A DNA stretch of 64,000 bases, from positions 22,841,038 to 22,905,037 of the forward strand of contig NC_056051.1 in the NCBI RefSeq assembly GCF_004379255.2. Direction: 5' to 3'. The DNA comes from Salvia splendens. Lineage: Eukaryota > Streptophyta > Magnoliopsida > Lamiales > Lamiaceae. The notes below the pieces were generated by a model, which was not told the origin of the DNA, searched no databases, and worked only from the letters and a program-made list of their open reading frames with translations. Below are positions 1 to 10,251 of this stretch, one piece after another; the stretch's first letter is position 1; each line of letters begins with the position of its first letter. The position numbers and the translations under genes are program-made.

Positions 1-823
1 GCAAGTGATCTTGTCTCCCCTATTCTTCGTGAAGAGTGTGTGATCGGAGATACTTTGTTTGAACCCTTGCTTAACCATTGCCTGGCAAAATCTTCCAAAC
101 CAGACTCTTGGAGATTGCTTCAATCCGTACAGTGTTTTCCTCAGACGGCACACTTGGCCTTTTCCGAATTCTGCCGAGAAACCTGGCGGTACTTCCATAT
201 AAACTTCCTTGTTTTCTTCTAATGCCCCCATGGAGAAAGGCATTGGTGACGTCGAACTGGTGTAGGGGCCAATCTTTGCAGGCTGCTACAGACAATAAGG
301 TTCGGACGGTGTCCATCTTTGCAACCGGGGAGAAGGTTTCTTCATAATCTATTCCATACACTTGGGTGTATCCTTTCTCCACAAGTCTTGCCTTGCATCT
401 CTCGATTGTACCATCTGCTCTTCTTTTAATGGTGAAGATCCATCTACATCCGACTGGTTTCTTCCCGTTAGGCAATGTGCACTTTTCCCATGTTTCATTT
501 TTGATGAGAGCATCTATCTCCTTCTTCATAGCTTCTCTCCAATGTCGATGCCTGGATGCTTCTTCAAATGATTGAGGAATTTCCTCATCTTCATACAACG
601 CTGCTTCGAACGCTCGAGCCATTTCTGATAGCTGCCCGTGTGCGGTATTTGCTATTGCATATCTGGCCCGTCTCCCTTTCCATTCTGGTGAGTCTCCGCG
701 GTGGAACTCCTCTTGTACTTCTTGGGGGTAGCTCGTACGGTTGTTCCACATATCCGCCACTCGTTTCGCATTCGACTCCATTGTTCCTATCAACATTAGT
801 ATTCTCTGAAGACATACTATCAT
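1..823 (-). pseudogene. copia reverse transcriptase, frameshifted and cut by the window
   Basis: The minus strand encodes [56 protein letters not shown] and [10 protein letters not shown], the N-terminal RT motifs of Ty1-copia. Directly after FLHG the frame shifts. The continuation typical of the family (YMEVPPGF, then [16 protein letters not shown] sequence) is in another frame down to base 1. The YVDD active site would lie outside the window. Confidence 0.9.
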
Positions 824-1568
824 TATTATTGGAACGGTTTACCTCAGGAATCGAAGACGGGTTTGATCCTTGGTCAATGTCACCTTGCACCTCGTTCTGT
901 ACTACGGGACTCGACTGCCCGGTGGTGCCGTTAACTTCCTCTGTTGGACCAACTTCTGCGACAGGGCTTGGCTGTGACTCTCCCCCTGAGTGTATTTCCC
1001 TTGGACCAGTGTTGGGTATGGGTGCAGGCAGCCAATTTAGTAGGTCATTGTTCGGATGATTATCTGAAGGTTGTGTCTCCCCCTGACTACTAGATTGGCT
1101 GTAGAAGTACTCGCCCTCCACAAAGTCGCAATTCATGGTAGTGTGTATGTGTCGAGTGGTTGGATCATAACATCTATAGCCTTTCTGATTCTTCCCATAA
1201 CCAAGGAAGACACATTTGAGGGCACATGGGGAAAATTTGGTACGTTCATGCTTAGGGATATGGACAAAGACTGTACACCCGAACACTCTAGGTTCTAGAG
1301 ATAAGGAGGATGGGAGCTCGTAATGTTTTGAAAAAACATCTAAGGGAGATTTGAATTCTAGAATCCTAGTTGGTAAGCGGTTCATCAGGTAAACTGCAGT
1401 AGCTACGGCTTCGGGCCAGAATGACTTGGGTATTTTAGATTCAAGTAGAAGGGCTCGGGTTACTTCGAGGATATATCGATTTTTCCTTTCGGCGACCCCG
1501 TTTTGTTCTGGAGTATAAGCACAAGATGTTTGATGAACTATTCCATTTTCTCGGAAAAAGCCTTGCAT
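591..1568 (-). pseudogene. copia integrase C-terminal half and connector
   Basis: The frame begins inside the integrase core with YTPEQNGVAERKNR (the catalytic Glu region), followed by SFWPEAVATAVYLMNRLP and FGCTVFVHIPKHERTKFSPC, all standard copia integrase signatures, then a Ser/Asn/Glu-rich linker towards RT. It overlaps the upstream ORF by ~30 bp in another frame, so a single indel separates the two. It runs out in a stop before the RT motif block, which lies in a third frame. Confidence 0.88.
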
Positions 1569-2692
1569 TTTTGTGTTGACAAATTCCCCCCGTTATCTGA
1601 CCTAAGGATTTGAATCTTTTGGTGATACTGGGTTTGGATTAGGGTATAAAATTCAGTGAATTTGTCAAAAACATCATACTTATTTTTCAAAAAATATATC
1701 CAAGTCATGCGAGAATAATCATCAATGAATAGCACAAAATAACGAAAACATTGTCCCCCAATAATAGGAGCAAGGCCCCAAACATCAGAATGGACTAAAG
1801 CAAAAGGTGTTTTCATTCTCGTATTGTTCAACTTAAAGGTGTGTCTGTGGCTTTTGGCTAACAAACAAGTTTCACAATGAAAAGAATTCATAGAGGTACC
1901 TAACTTAGGATAAAGCATGCGAAGATATCCCATGGATGGGTGTCCTAACCGACGATGCCAAAGCCAAGCCTGCCTGTCAGTCGGTCCGTGAGTCAGCATT
2001 GCAGCACTCTGTTGGGCTATCTCGTCTACATAGTACAGTCCGTTGCGCTCAGTGCCACGCCCAACTATCGTCCCCGTCTTGATATCCTGTAACATGCAAA
2101 ATTGAGGCTGCATCAGTAGTTTGCAATTGAGCTCCTTAGTCACATGACTGATAGATAGGAGTTTATGCGATAATGATGGGACAAAAAGGCAGTTAGATAG
2201 GCGTAAAGTGGGTGAAATATTGATTGTTCCGGCCCCTTGGACTCTAGCTAGGTCCCCACTGGCCGTCTGGACATAGGACTTAGTGGGTTTTGAGATAGTC
2301 AGAAAATCAGAAGCATCAAACGACATTGTGTCAGTTGCTCCGCAATAAAAAATCCAATGGGTATCTGTAGGGCCTGTTTGGGACATAGAGGAACATGCTA
2401 AGGCATCAAAGGAGTTTTTACATGGTATAGAAGGTAGGTTTTCAAAATTTTCAAGAATTTGGGGTGCAATCTGTAAGGTTTTTGCTGTGTGGGGGTCAGA
2501 GTGGAATTTTCGGGTTTTCTGGGGGCCAATATCGGGTGGTTTAAGGATTATGGGGTGGTTGTGTAATTTATGGGATTTATGGGGTAGGATCTGGGAGGCT
2601 AATTTTTTTCGAGGGTCAGTTTTGGGTTCTTGAGACTTGGGGGATTTTAAGGGAAATTCTCCATTCCCTCCAGGAACCCTAGCCGTTCTCTC

Positions 2693-2992
2693 CGCCAGAG
2701 CTTTCTTCTCCGCAGGGGCCTTCTCGGCCGCCGGCTTCTTTGTTTCTGCCTCGCAGACTTCTGATTCCTCTTTCTTTTCACATGTTTCTTCTGAGGGTTT
2801 CTTCTCCTCCGGCACTGCCGCAGCAGCAGTCTCCTTTTTGGGGAATTCTTTCTTGGTGAAAATGGAGTTTTTGAGGATGTTTGCTTCGAGCTTGGTTTTG
2901 AGCTTGTTTAAAGCCTTCTTCTCGTGATATTTGAGATCGGAGAGGAAATTGCTCTCTTCTCTATAGGAAGAGCTTTTCTCCACAGGCTCGGG
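2693..2992 (-). pseudogene. Patellin-like N-terminal segment inside the copia gag position
   Basis: Residues ~191-290 of the preceding ORF contain VEKSSSYREESNFLSDLK followed by EKKALNKLKTKLE and a long Lys/Glu/Ala-rich tail. This matches my memory of the N-terminal region of plant patellins (SEC14/GOLD phosphoinositide-binding proteins): an acidic, Glu/Lys-rich stretch with a conserved (S/F)(Y/F)(R/K)EESN...DL...E(K/R)KAL motif. No CRAL-TRIO or GOLD domain follows; copia protease comes next. The likely explanation is capture of a host transcript fragment replacing gag. Chance resemblance of a charged low-complexity tail explains the tail but not the ordered motif. A protein search would settle it. 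Confidence 0.68.
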
Positions 2993-3435
2993 CGCAGCCG
3001 GATCCTCTCCAGTGGGGAACCTTGTTGCCTTGTCTCTGTCGCCGGAATTGGATACTACTTCGGCATACGATGGAGGTTGGCGACGCATGACGACGTTGGT
3101 AAGTTCCTTCCCGGCGTAGGCAGCCGCTGGCTCTCTCCTCACGCCGGCGGCCGCTGCTTGTGCTGCAGATCGTCTCTCGGTGGCTGGAGGGACTGATTCT
3201 GTCCCGGTTGCAACATTGATGGAGGATGTCGATCCTCTCCCACAAGAGGCGGCATGTTGTTCGTTGCACCGCTGGTAGGTTGTTTCTTTGTATTGAGCAA
3301 TCAACTTTGATATGCATTCAAGGAGTGATTCAGAATCGAGAATATGGGGTATTTGGATTGTACTCACGATTTTTGTATTTGTGAGATTTTCTGTGGAAGG
3401 TGTCAATCTAGTGACCGATCCACAGGATCGACACT

Positions 3436-3447
3436 GCTCTGATACCA
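3436..3447 (-). other. Primer binding site, initiator Met tRNA type
   Basis: The minus strand reads TGGTATCAGAGC immediately inside the LTR, the standard plant copia primer site complementary to the 3' end of initiator methionine tRNA. Confidence 0.9.
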
Positions 3448-3688
3448 TCTTAAAGATGGTTATCGAGATAGGCGATGGACATATTGGCAAAAAAGAGTTG
3501 GGAGTAGAAGAGTTTGTATTATTTTTTCTTGTGTCAATGTTACAATCGTTCCTCTCCTTCATATAGGAGGGAATCTATTTTAGAACAAAGTATGCATATC
3601 AATTGAGTATCGATTTCTACATAATGACTCCCAATTTGTCTCCTTATTGACTCCCGATTTGCCTCCTTTGATTTAGGTAAGTTTGACA
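3448..3688 (-). repeat. 5' LTR of the copia element
   Basis: On the minus strand the LTR begins TGTCAAA at 3688 and ends about 240 bp later, directly before the primer binding site. The start (TGTCAAA) and end (ACCATCTTTAAGA) both recur at the borders of the LTR at 62426-62649, which fixes the limits by comparison. The inner end is not the usual CA. A CA-type end would fall 8 bases further out, so the inner border could shift by that much. Confidence 0.8.
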
Positions 3689-3823
3689 GCCGCCGCTCCC
3701 ACCAACTCCGCCGCCACCGGCATACATTCTCTCCATCGCCACCGCCCACCCGAATTCACCTCATGACTCCTCTACTAAAGCTAAAAAGAGACTTAAAGAA
3801 TCCAACGGAGAAGAAGGGAGTCG

Positions 3824-3860
<37 letters not shown>

Positions 3861-4397
3861 TTGTATCTTTGTGTGTAGGGATTAATGAAGTATAGTACGA
3901 GGAAGAGATAAAAAGGATGAGATCAACCATCATTAATTATTTAGACCGACGATTAAAAATTCAATGATTCAGACACCTTCTGTGCCACTTTTCTTTTTTT
4001 AATTTGTTCCATCCATTATTAAAATTGAAAACTCTTTTATTTATGTGTTATTTCATTTCTTTTACTTTATTTTCTATACCTAACACACAAACGTAAAAAA
4101 ATTCTGTAAAATCTCGTGTCATCTAAGAACTAGGTCTTCTTATTTGGAACGAAACGATTTTAATGAAAAGAAAAAAAATTAATAAAATACAATACCTACT
4201 TTTTCAATAGTACTATATTTTATACACCCTCTGTCTATGTTTGAGTTACATAAGTTGACTCGAGTTGTAAGAAATATACTAGAATTGAAAAAGTTAGTGA
4301 AATGTTTGTCCTATTTTCATATATTTCATATGTTCCACTAAAAGTGACATGTTTTCTTTTTGGGTTGTCCAATTAAAAATGACATATTTTTAAAAAA
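3689..4397. other. Intergenic, with an (AT)n microsatellite
   Basis: The first ~100 bases next to the LTR are GC-rich with CCG runs and may be a remnant of a host exon, but no convincing frame is present. About 3827-3857 is an (AT)n tract. The rest is AT-rich with fragments resembling MITE ends (CCCTCTGTCTATG near 4230) and no gene. Confidence 0.6.
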
Positions 4398-5237
4398 AGG
4401 GAACATCATTTTTGGTCCACGAACTTTGCCAAAGTATCATTTTAGGTCCGTGAACTTTGAAAATATCATTTTAGGTCCGTGAACTTTGAGTTAGTATCAT
4501 TTGAGGTACCTTTTACTATTTCTAAGTTTTTTTGGACGAAAATACCCTCAATACCTTAAAGTTTATATATTTTTAATAAATTTATCATATACTCATATTT
4601 TTTTATAAATATCTTTACAATATATTTTTGACAAATTTTCTAAATATAATTTAACCTTAAATATTATCACTTAAAAAATTGCTTCTTCAATTTTTTATAT
4701 TAATTTTTTTTAAATTGAATAAAGAACTTTTCTTTAATAATAAAAAATTGAATTAAGATCTTTTCTTGAATGTCACAAAATTAAATGATAATATTGAAGG
4801 TCACATTATATTTAGAACATTTGTCAAAAATATATTGTAAAGATATTTATAAAAAGATCTTTATTCAATTTTTTATTATTAAAGAAAAGTTCTTTATTAA
4901 ATTTAAAAAAAAAATTAATATAAAAAATTGAAGAAGCAATTTTACTTGCATGTCACAAAATTAAGTGATAATATTTAAGGTCAAATTATATTTAGAAAAC
5001 ATGTCAAAAATATATTGTAAAGATATTTATAAAAAAATATGAGTATATGATAAATTTATTAAAAATATATACACTTTAAGGTATTGAGGATATTTTCGTC
5101 CAAAAAAATTTGGAAATAGTAAAAAGTACCTCAAATGATACTAACTCAAAGTTCACGGACCTAAAATGATATTTTCAAAGTTCACGGACCTAAATTGATA
5201 CTTTGGCAAAGTTCGTGGACCAAAAATAATGTTCCCT
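4398..5237. mobile_element. Foldback (long-TIR) element
   Basis: The left end AGGGAACATCATTTTTGGTC is repeated in inverse at 5237 with one mismatch, and the inverted homology continues through almost the whole element, including GGTCCGTGAACTTTG repeats, GGACGAAAATA and a long AT-rich arm. The element is therefore a hairpin of roughly 350-380 bp arms with a small asymmetric centre made of a duplicated arm segment. There is no coding capacity. Flanks are T/A runs (TTTTAAAAAA on both sides), so the target duplication cannot be read with certainty. Superfamily unassigned, possibly Mutator-like. Confidence 0.85.
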
Positions 5238-5580
5238 CTTTTAAAAAATATAAAAAATAACATCTCTATTTTATTATTTTTACACTTAACTCACTAAACA
5301 ACACCACTTAAAATCTTATATTTAAAAGCAAATGTTTCACATAACGTAAGATCCATCATAAAAAATACCCCCTCTGTCCATAAAAAATAGTTCCGTTTGT
5401 GGACGACATGAACTTTAATAAAAAATTGATAAAGGAAAATATGTTACAAATTTTTGGATACATATAAAAGGAGTAGGAAAAGACACCACACCGTGACAAT
5501 AATTTCTACTCATAAAAATTTATTCCAACAACATACCAAACCAGTGAATTTAAACTTTTCAACTGTTCATGTTGGTGTAA
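5238..5580. other. Short intergenic spacer
   Basis: AT-rich sequence with half of a Stowaway-like end (CCCCTCTGTCCATAAAAAATAG near 5369) without a matching partner. No gene seen. Confidence 0.5.
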
Positions 5581-5589
5581 TAAAAAAAT

Positions 5590-6518
5590 GACTAAAGTCG
5601 GTCCTTAACATATTGCATTTTTTTTTATTTTGGTCCAAAACATTATCTTTTGAATTATTCAGTCCCTCACATTTGAAATCGGATCACATTGGTCCATTTT
5701 GACGGTTCCGTCAAATTTTTGACGGTTTTAATTATCGGGTCACAAATCCGTCACTAGTCCGCGACTAACTGGAGTCACTGATCCGTCACTAATCCGTCAC
5801 ATTTTTATACCTTTCTCTCTCCCCAACTTCGCAGCAAATCTAGAGAGAGAAGCGCTATTCCGATTTCTCTCAAACCTCAAATTTCACAATTTACTGCACC
5901 TCTGACCTCATTCCTTTTTTGATTATTCACTTCCAGCTGATTTTTCGCTGTCGGATCTGAATCTGTTTATTTTTTGAAAGGTGAATAAATTGAAGCTCAA
6001 TCTGTTTGATTTTTTTCATTTTGTTCGTCGGAAGGTTATGTTTTCGTTGAAAAATGAGCTGATTGTGTGTGTTTTTTATTTGATTTGGTTAATTTTGGCT
6101 GATTAAGTTGCTGAAAATTTGGGATTATTAGCTGAATTGATTATAGCGAGTGAGGTTTTGTGTTGAAATTGTGTTTTTGGTGTAGGGTATCGACGAGATC
6201 GGCTTAATCAGCCAAAATTTGGGCTTAGCCACGAAACCCTACCGTGGAATTCCCTCAACCACAATGGCCGCACCCTGCGTGTATTAGTGACGGATTTTGT
6301 GACGGATTAGTGACGGATCCGTTTCTCCCAGTTAGTGACGGATTAGTGAAGGATTTGTGACCCGGTAATTAAAACCGTTAAAAATTTGACGGAACCGTCC
6401 AAAATTGACTAAATGTGATCCGATTTCAAACGTGAGGGACTGAATAATTCAAAAGATAATGTTTTGGACCAAAATAAAAAAAACACATTATGTTAAGGAC
6501 CATTTTAGGACTTTAGTC
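5590..6518. mobile_element. Mutator-like non-autonomous element with 9-bp target duplication
   Basis: A perfect 9-bp direct repeat TAAAAAAAT lies at 5581-5589 and 6519-6527. Immediately inside, GACTAAAGTCGGTCC is inverted at 6518. The inverted repeats run about 180 bp (GGTCCAAAACATTATCTTTTG, TGACGGTTCCGTCAAATTTT, GGGTCACAAATCC). Long TIRs plus a 9-bp duplication indicate the Mutator superfamily. The subterminal parts carry repeated GTGACGGAT units in both orientations. The core (about 5810-6260) looks unlike the ends: a CT-rich leader, a candidate donor near 5980 (GAAAGGTGAA), an intron-like T-rich stretch and an acceptor TGGTGTAG near 6185. It may be a captured 5' leader (Pack-MULE type). 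No transposase. Confidence 0.88.
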
Positions 6519-6527
6519 TAAAAAAAT

Positions 6528-7419
6528 CGTAACATGCATGCATACAGATATACACACAAACTGAATGGCATCATGAATTTTTGGAGTTATGCTGTGGGTT
6601 TTTGTTGGGGAATAAAGAAAAGGAGAATGGGGAGATAAATTCTGCGACGAATCTGAAGAAACATGAGAAATGAAGAATCTTGATCTGGTGTGACGCGGTG
6701 TAGGAATGTTTGGCAGTCGGTGAGATCTACGGACGGTGTAGGATGAGATCGAGTGCGATGCAGTGGAGAAAAGCCTGCTGATGCAAGAACAGAATTCCCT
6801 TGTATTCATCAAATTGCAATTCTTTGCACCATACAATCTCCAACTCCAACCACCACAAAAAAATCTTTAAAATACAACACGAGTTATAATACTCATAAAA
6901 TTGGTAAATTAAATAAAAGTAGAGTAAAAGTCATTAAAATATGTGGTCTCTATCATTTTAAAATACAACATTCGTGAATTTTAATACACAATTAATAAGT
7001 AAGCAAGTGATAAAATAAAATAAAAAATTATTTAAAGTATTATTAATAGAAAACGAGTCTCACCTCCAGAGGGGGATCAAAGAATATAAATGGACGGCGG
7101 CAAAATTATATGCAAGGGAAATTTAAGAAGGGGCAAATATAAAGAAATTTCAAAAAAAATGCAAAATTAACAAAATAGCATGTGTTAAAAATATTTGAGG
7201 AGGGGCATTTGTCCCACCTTGTGGATCCGCCGCTGCTCAGCTCATTGGAAAGAAGAGAGTTATAAAATAAAAAAAATTAAATTTTAAGAGACGGAATAAA
7301 ATAAAAATAATTTCTATTTTGAAGGCGGAGGTAGTTATAAATAAAACACTCTAGAGTAGTACATACTAATTTTAATAGGAAACCCAAAGTGAAAAATATG
7401 ACTAATTTTGTGAACGGAG
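6528..7419. other. Intergenic
   Basis: AT-rich DNA. Two weak open frames on opposite strands (6513-6836 minus, 6753-6977 plus) have no recognisable domain and overlap each other, so I do not call them genes. Confidence 0.5.
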
Positions 7420-7726
7420 TAAGGGCATCCACAGTGGGGCGGACGATAGGCAGTCCGATGCCTCGGGCGCGCCATCGTCCGCCACTATGGGTGCGCGGAC
7501 GACGGATGAAGCGTCATCCGCGCCCTAAGCTTAGTCCGCGGACGATAGGACATCGTCCGCGACATCGTCCGCCTACTGTGGGCGAAGCGGACGATGCAAC
7601 ACGTTTTTATTTTTTTTTTGAAATTTGTCTATTTAAACCTCGATTGTCATTCTATTTTTCATACGAACATTTCTCGCATCTCTCATTTCTCTCATCTCTC
7701 ACATTACTCCATCTCTCACAAACCAA

Positions 7727-9048
7727 AATGAACCACGACGACGACCGGAGTTCCTCGGAGGACGGTAGTCTGACCTTGACTCGAGCATTAATACAGTTGT
7801 GCAAGACGCAATGGCGGAATGCTTAGCCATAATGCAACGCGAGGAGGCGGAGGCGGCGGCAGAGTAGATCCCCAGGCCTATTCGACGTCGGACGTTTGTC
7901 CTCCGCGAACACGCCGCAGCTCACGAACGTCTATTTGCAGACTATTTTGCCGAGCAACCACGGTGGGGCCCGACTGTTTTCCGCTGCCGGTTTAGAATGC
8001 CTCGTTACCTTTTTCTCAGCATTGTCCAGACGTTGGAGTCACATGATGAATACTTCCAGTATCGGGAAGATGGCATCGGCAGACCCGGACTTACGCTGTT
8101 GTAGAAGTGCACAGTTGCACTCCGTTAGTTGACCTACGACACCAGCGCCGACATGTTCGACGAGTACCTCCACGTCAAGGATACAACAAGCCGCGAGTGC
8201 CTGAAGAGATTTTGTAGGAGAGTTGTGGAGGCCTACAATGACACATATTTGCGAAAGCCGACTGCTGTAGATTGCCAGGGCTTAATGAGAATGCACGAGA
8301 CAGCGCACGGCTTTCCTGGGATGCTAGGGAGCATCGGCTGTATGCACTGGGAGTGGAAGAATTGTCCGACGGCATGGAGAGGTCAATTCACTAGTGGATA
8401 CAAGGCAGCCACCCAACGATGATCCTCGAAGCCGTCGCTGACCATCGGCTCTGAATCTGGCATGCTTACTTCGGTGTAGCCGGGTCGAACAACGACATCA
8501 ACGTCCTCAACTCATCCACCCTCTTCACCGAGGAATGCAATGGCAACGGCCCGGCCATCGAGTTCACTGCCAACAGGCGCCAATACTACTTGGGGTACTA
8601 CTTGGCCGATGGCATATACCCAAGGTGACATGTTTTTCTGAAGACGATCAGCTGCCCAATTGGTGATAAGAGAGTTTTATTTGCGCAAAAGCAGGAGGCG
8701 GCGCGGAAGGATGTGGAGCGGGCATTTGGTGTGCTCCAATCACGGTGGGCAATAGTGAAAGGGCCGGGGCATCTCTGGTTCAATGAAGTCCTCGCCGATG
8801 TCATGTATGCGTGCATAATCTTGCACAACATGATAGTCAAACATGAAGGTAGGAGCATCACCGATTGGACCGATGACGAAGGTGCATCTAGCTCCTCCAG
8901 CACAGCGACCCCGCCCCCCGCTCAAGGATTATCGACGGGTTTCAATGAGGTTCTATCTAGACAGGCCTCAATACGCAACCAACACGACCATGCGCAGCTC
9001 ATGAACGACATGATTGAAGAAGTGTGGGCCCGTAACCGCCGTCACTGA
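7727..9048 (+). pseudogene. PIF/Harbinger (HARBI1-like) DDE transposase, broken
   Basis: A start at 7727 (MNHDDDRSS) opens a frame that is broken by several stops and shifts. Pieces in successive frames read [92 protein letters not shown] and VERAFGVLQSRWAIVKGP with ACIILHNMIVKHEG at the end. This is the full motif order of plant Harbinger transposases. The first catalytic Asp, normally in GSIDCMHW, is Gly here, so the copy is inactive on two counts. The second Asp (NNDINVL) and the Glu (VERAFG) survive. Confidence 0.9.
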
Positions 9049-9085
9049 GTTTGCGTACTTTTTTTTAAATTCGTATTATAATGTA

Positions 9086-9264
9086 CTCCCTCCGTCCCGC
9101 ACTACTTGCACTTATTTCCTTTCTGGGCGTCCCAAGTTATTTGCACTCTTTCCATTTTTAGTAACAATTTATACCTACAGCCGTAATTGCTGACTTTGTC
9201 TATCACTCATTCCTTAATCTCCGTGCCCAAAAGGAAAGGTGCGAGTAGTGCGGGACGGAGGGAG
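9086..9264. mobile_element. Stowaway-like MITE, 179 bp
   Basis: TA dinucleotides flank an element with near-perfect inverted ends CTCCCTCCGTCCCGCACTAC. It is nested in the PIF element. A second copy of the same 179-bp family lies at 43488-43666. Confidence 0.9.
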
Positions 9265-9645
9265 TATTAATTTTATAAATGAAATGAAGGTTTTTCCCAA
9301 TTTTTGTAGTTATTTAAATATTCAAATAGAAGAAAATGCTTAGGGCGCGCGCCACTGCAGGTGGAAGGACATGAGGATAAAATGCTGATGTGGCGGTACA
9401 TAGGATGGGCTTTAGGGCGCCCTAAGTGGATGCTCTAAGTATTACATGAGAAAACTACTCACATCGGCTGACATTATAAAAAAAATTATATCTTCATTGT
9501 GAGATATAAGTATATCATTAATGACATATTTCCTTTTTGTTACTTTAATTAATGATCACATATTTCACCCTAACTTATTTCACTCACAATTTATTATAAA
9601 AATGTACTCCCTCATATATATAAATTAAAACTCACTCTATTAGTA

Positions 9646-9898
9646 CTCTCTCCGTCCACGAATAGGAGTCTCGTTTTTTTCCATTTTGGTCTGTCTGCAA
9701 ATAGGAGTCTCGATTCATTATTACTATAAATGGTAAAGAGACCTCACATTCCACTCACAATTTCATATATATCATTTAAAACTAATACATACACAAGTGA
9801 GGTCTATATTGCACTAACTTTCTTCCACTCACTTTTTTTAACACTTCTTAAAACCTATGTCAGAATGAAATGAGACTCTTATTTGCGGACGGAGAGAG
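9646..9898. mobile_element. Stowaway-like MITE, 253 bp
   Basis: TA on both sides. Ends CTCTCTCCGTCCACGAATAG and its inverse (GCGGACGGAGAGAG). AT-rich centre. A different family from the 179-bp one. Confidence 0.85.
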
Positions 9899-10251
9899 TA
9901 CAATTTTTCCTCATTCTTTACATTATGATTTTACATTTTAAGACTAAGTTCAGTGAATGGTGGGTGACAATGTTCTTGACCAGTTTGTGCAGCCAGACTA
10001 GTTTAATTTGGACAAAATCATTTTTTTGTTGGTTAAGTCAAATAGGAGCAGAAGATTTTATATGAGGTCGTTCGAGTCATGCTATATGTATATATACACC
10101 TAAAATATGTATTATATACCCTCTTAGGAAAATTGATAATGTTTTTCTACTTCTTTATCGCGATTGGGAAGAAATTAAAGGCAAAAAAACAACGTACTAC
10201 TACTAATCTACTATTGTTGGGTTGATATATATGGAAACTGTCGGTTCCTTA

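Larger units (their letters stand above)
1538..3562 (-). pseudogene. Chimeric copia ORF: atypical gag region, protease, pre-integrase, integrase core
   Basis: A 674-residue open frame. The first ~38 residues are LTR read-through. No UBN2-type gag domain and no CCHC zinc knuckle are visible. Instead residues ~110-300 are Ala/Glu/Lys-rich with a patellin-like block. The protease is recognisable near residue 405 but reads WIFYCGATDTMS where the family has a D-S-G active site, so the catalytic Asp is lost. GAG-pre-integrase (WLWHRRLGHPS) and the HHCC finger (HCETCLLAK) follow, then the integrase core with HSDVWG and RSDNGG. The frame stops before the catalytic Glu, which lies in the next frame (VAERKN, 1490s). 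A frameshift therefore separates the two integrase halves. The fragment cannot encode working polyprotein. Confidence 0.85.
1..3688 (-). mobile_element. Ty1-copia LTR retrotransposon, 5' part, decayed, cut by the window edge
   Basis: Read on the minus strand the order is LTR (3688-3448), a primer binding site (3447-3436), an unusual gag-position segment, protease, GAG-pre-integrase, integrase core and reverse transcriptase, which is the Ty1-copia order (integrase before RT). The coding frame is broken at least between integrase and RT and again inside RT, so this is a dead copy. The 3' part (rest of RT, RNase H, 3' LTR) lies beyond base 1. An LTR with the same terminal sequences occurs at 62426-62649 next to a copia RNase H, so two members of one family are probably present. 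The outer LTR end at 3688 borders GC-rich sequence that may be host DNA. The target duplication cannot be tested because the other end is missing. Confidence 0.93.
7423..9435 (+). mobile_element. PIF/Harbinger element, TAA target duplication
   Basis: The element is bounded by TAA (7420-7422) and TAA (9436-9438). The left end GGGCATCCACAGTGG and the inverse right end GAGCATCCACTTAGG form a ~10-bp terminal inverted repeat of PIF/Harbinger type. Subterminal GCGGACGAT/CATCGTCCGC repeats crowd the left 150 bp. It encodes a broken Harbinger transposase and carries a nested Stowaway MITE near its right end. Confidence 0.9.

Noticed and set aside
2693..2992. Patellin-like segment derived from the SEC14-like genes at 34-44 kb
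   Set aside because: Those genes have the CRAL-TRIO fold but no patellin-type acidic N-terminus, so they are not its source. Only the superfamily is shared.
3436..3447. tRNA-like sequence
   Set aside because: Only the 12-base primer-site complement of initiator tRNA is present; no cloverleaf can be formed. The same holds near 62690. No tRNA or rRNA gene was seen in the window.
3540..3749. Minus-strand ORF MGGGDGENVCRWRRSW across the LTR border
   Set aside because: It spans the LTR/flank junction and cannot be a native gene.
7389..7826. 145-residue ORF as an intact gene at the left of the PIF element
   Set aside because: Most of it is subterminal repeat read-through. Only the part from 7727 resembles a PIF ORF start, and it is quickly broken.
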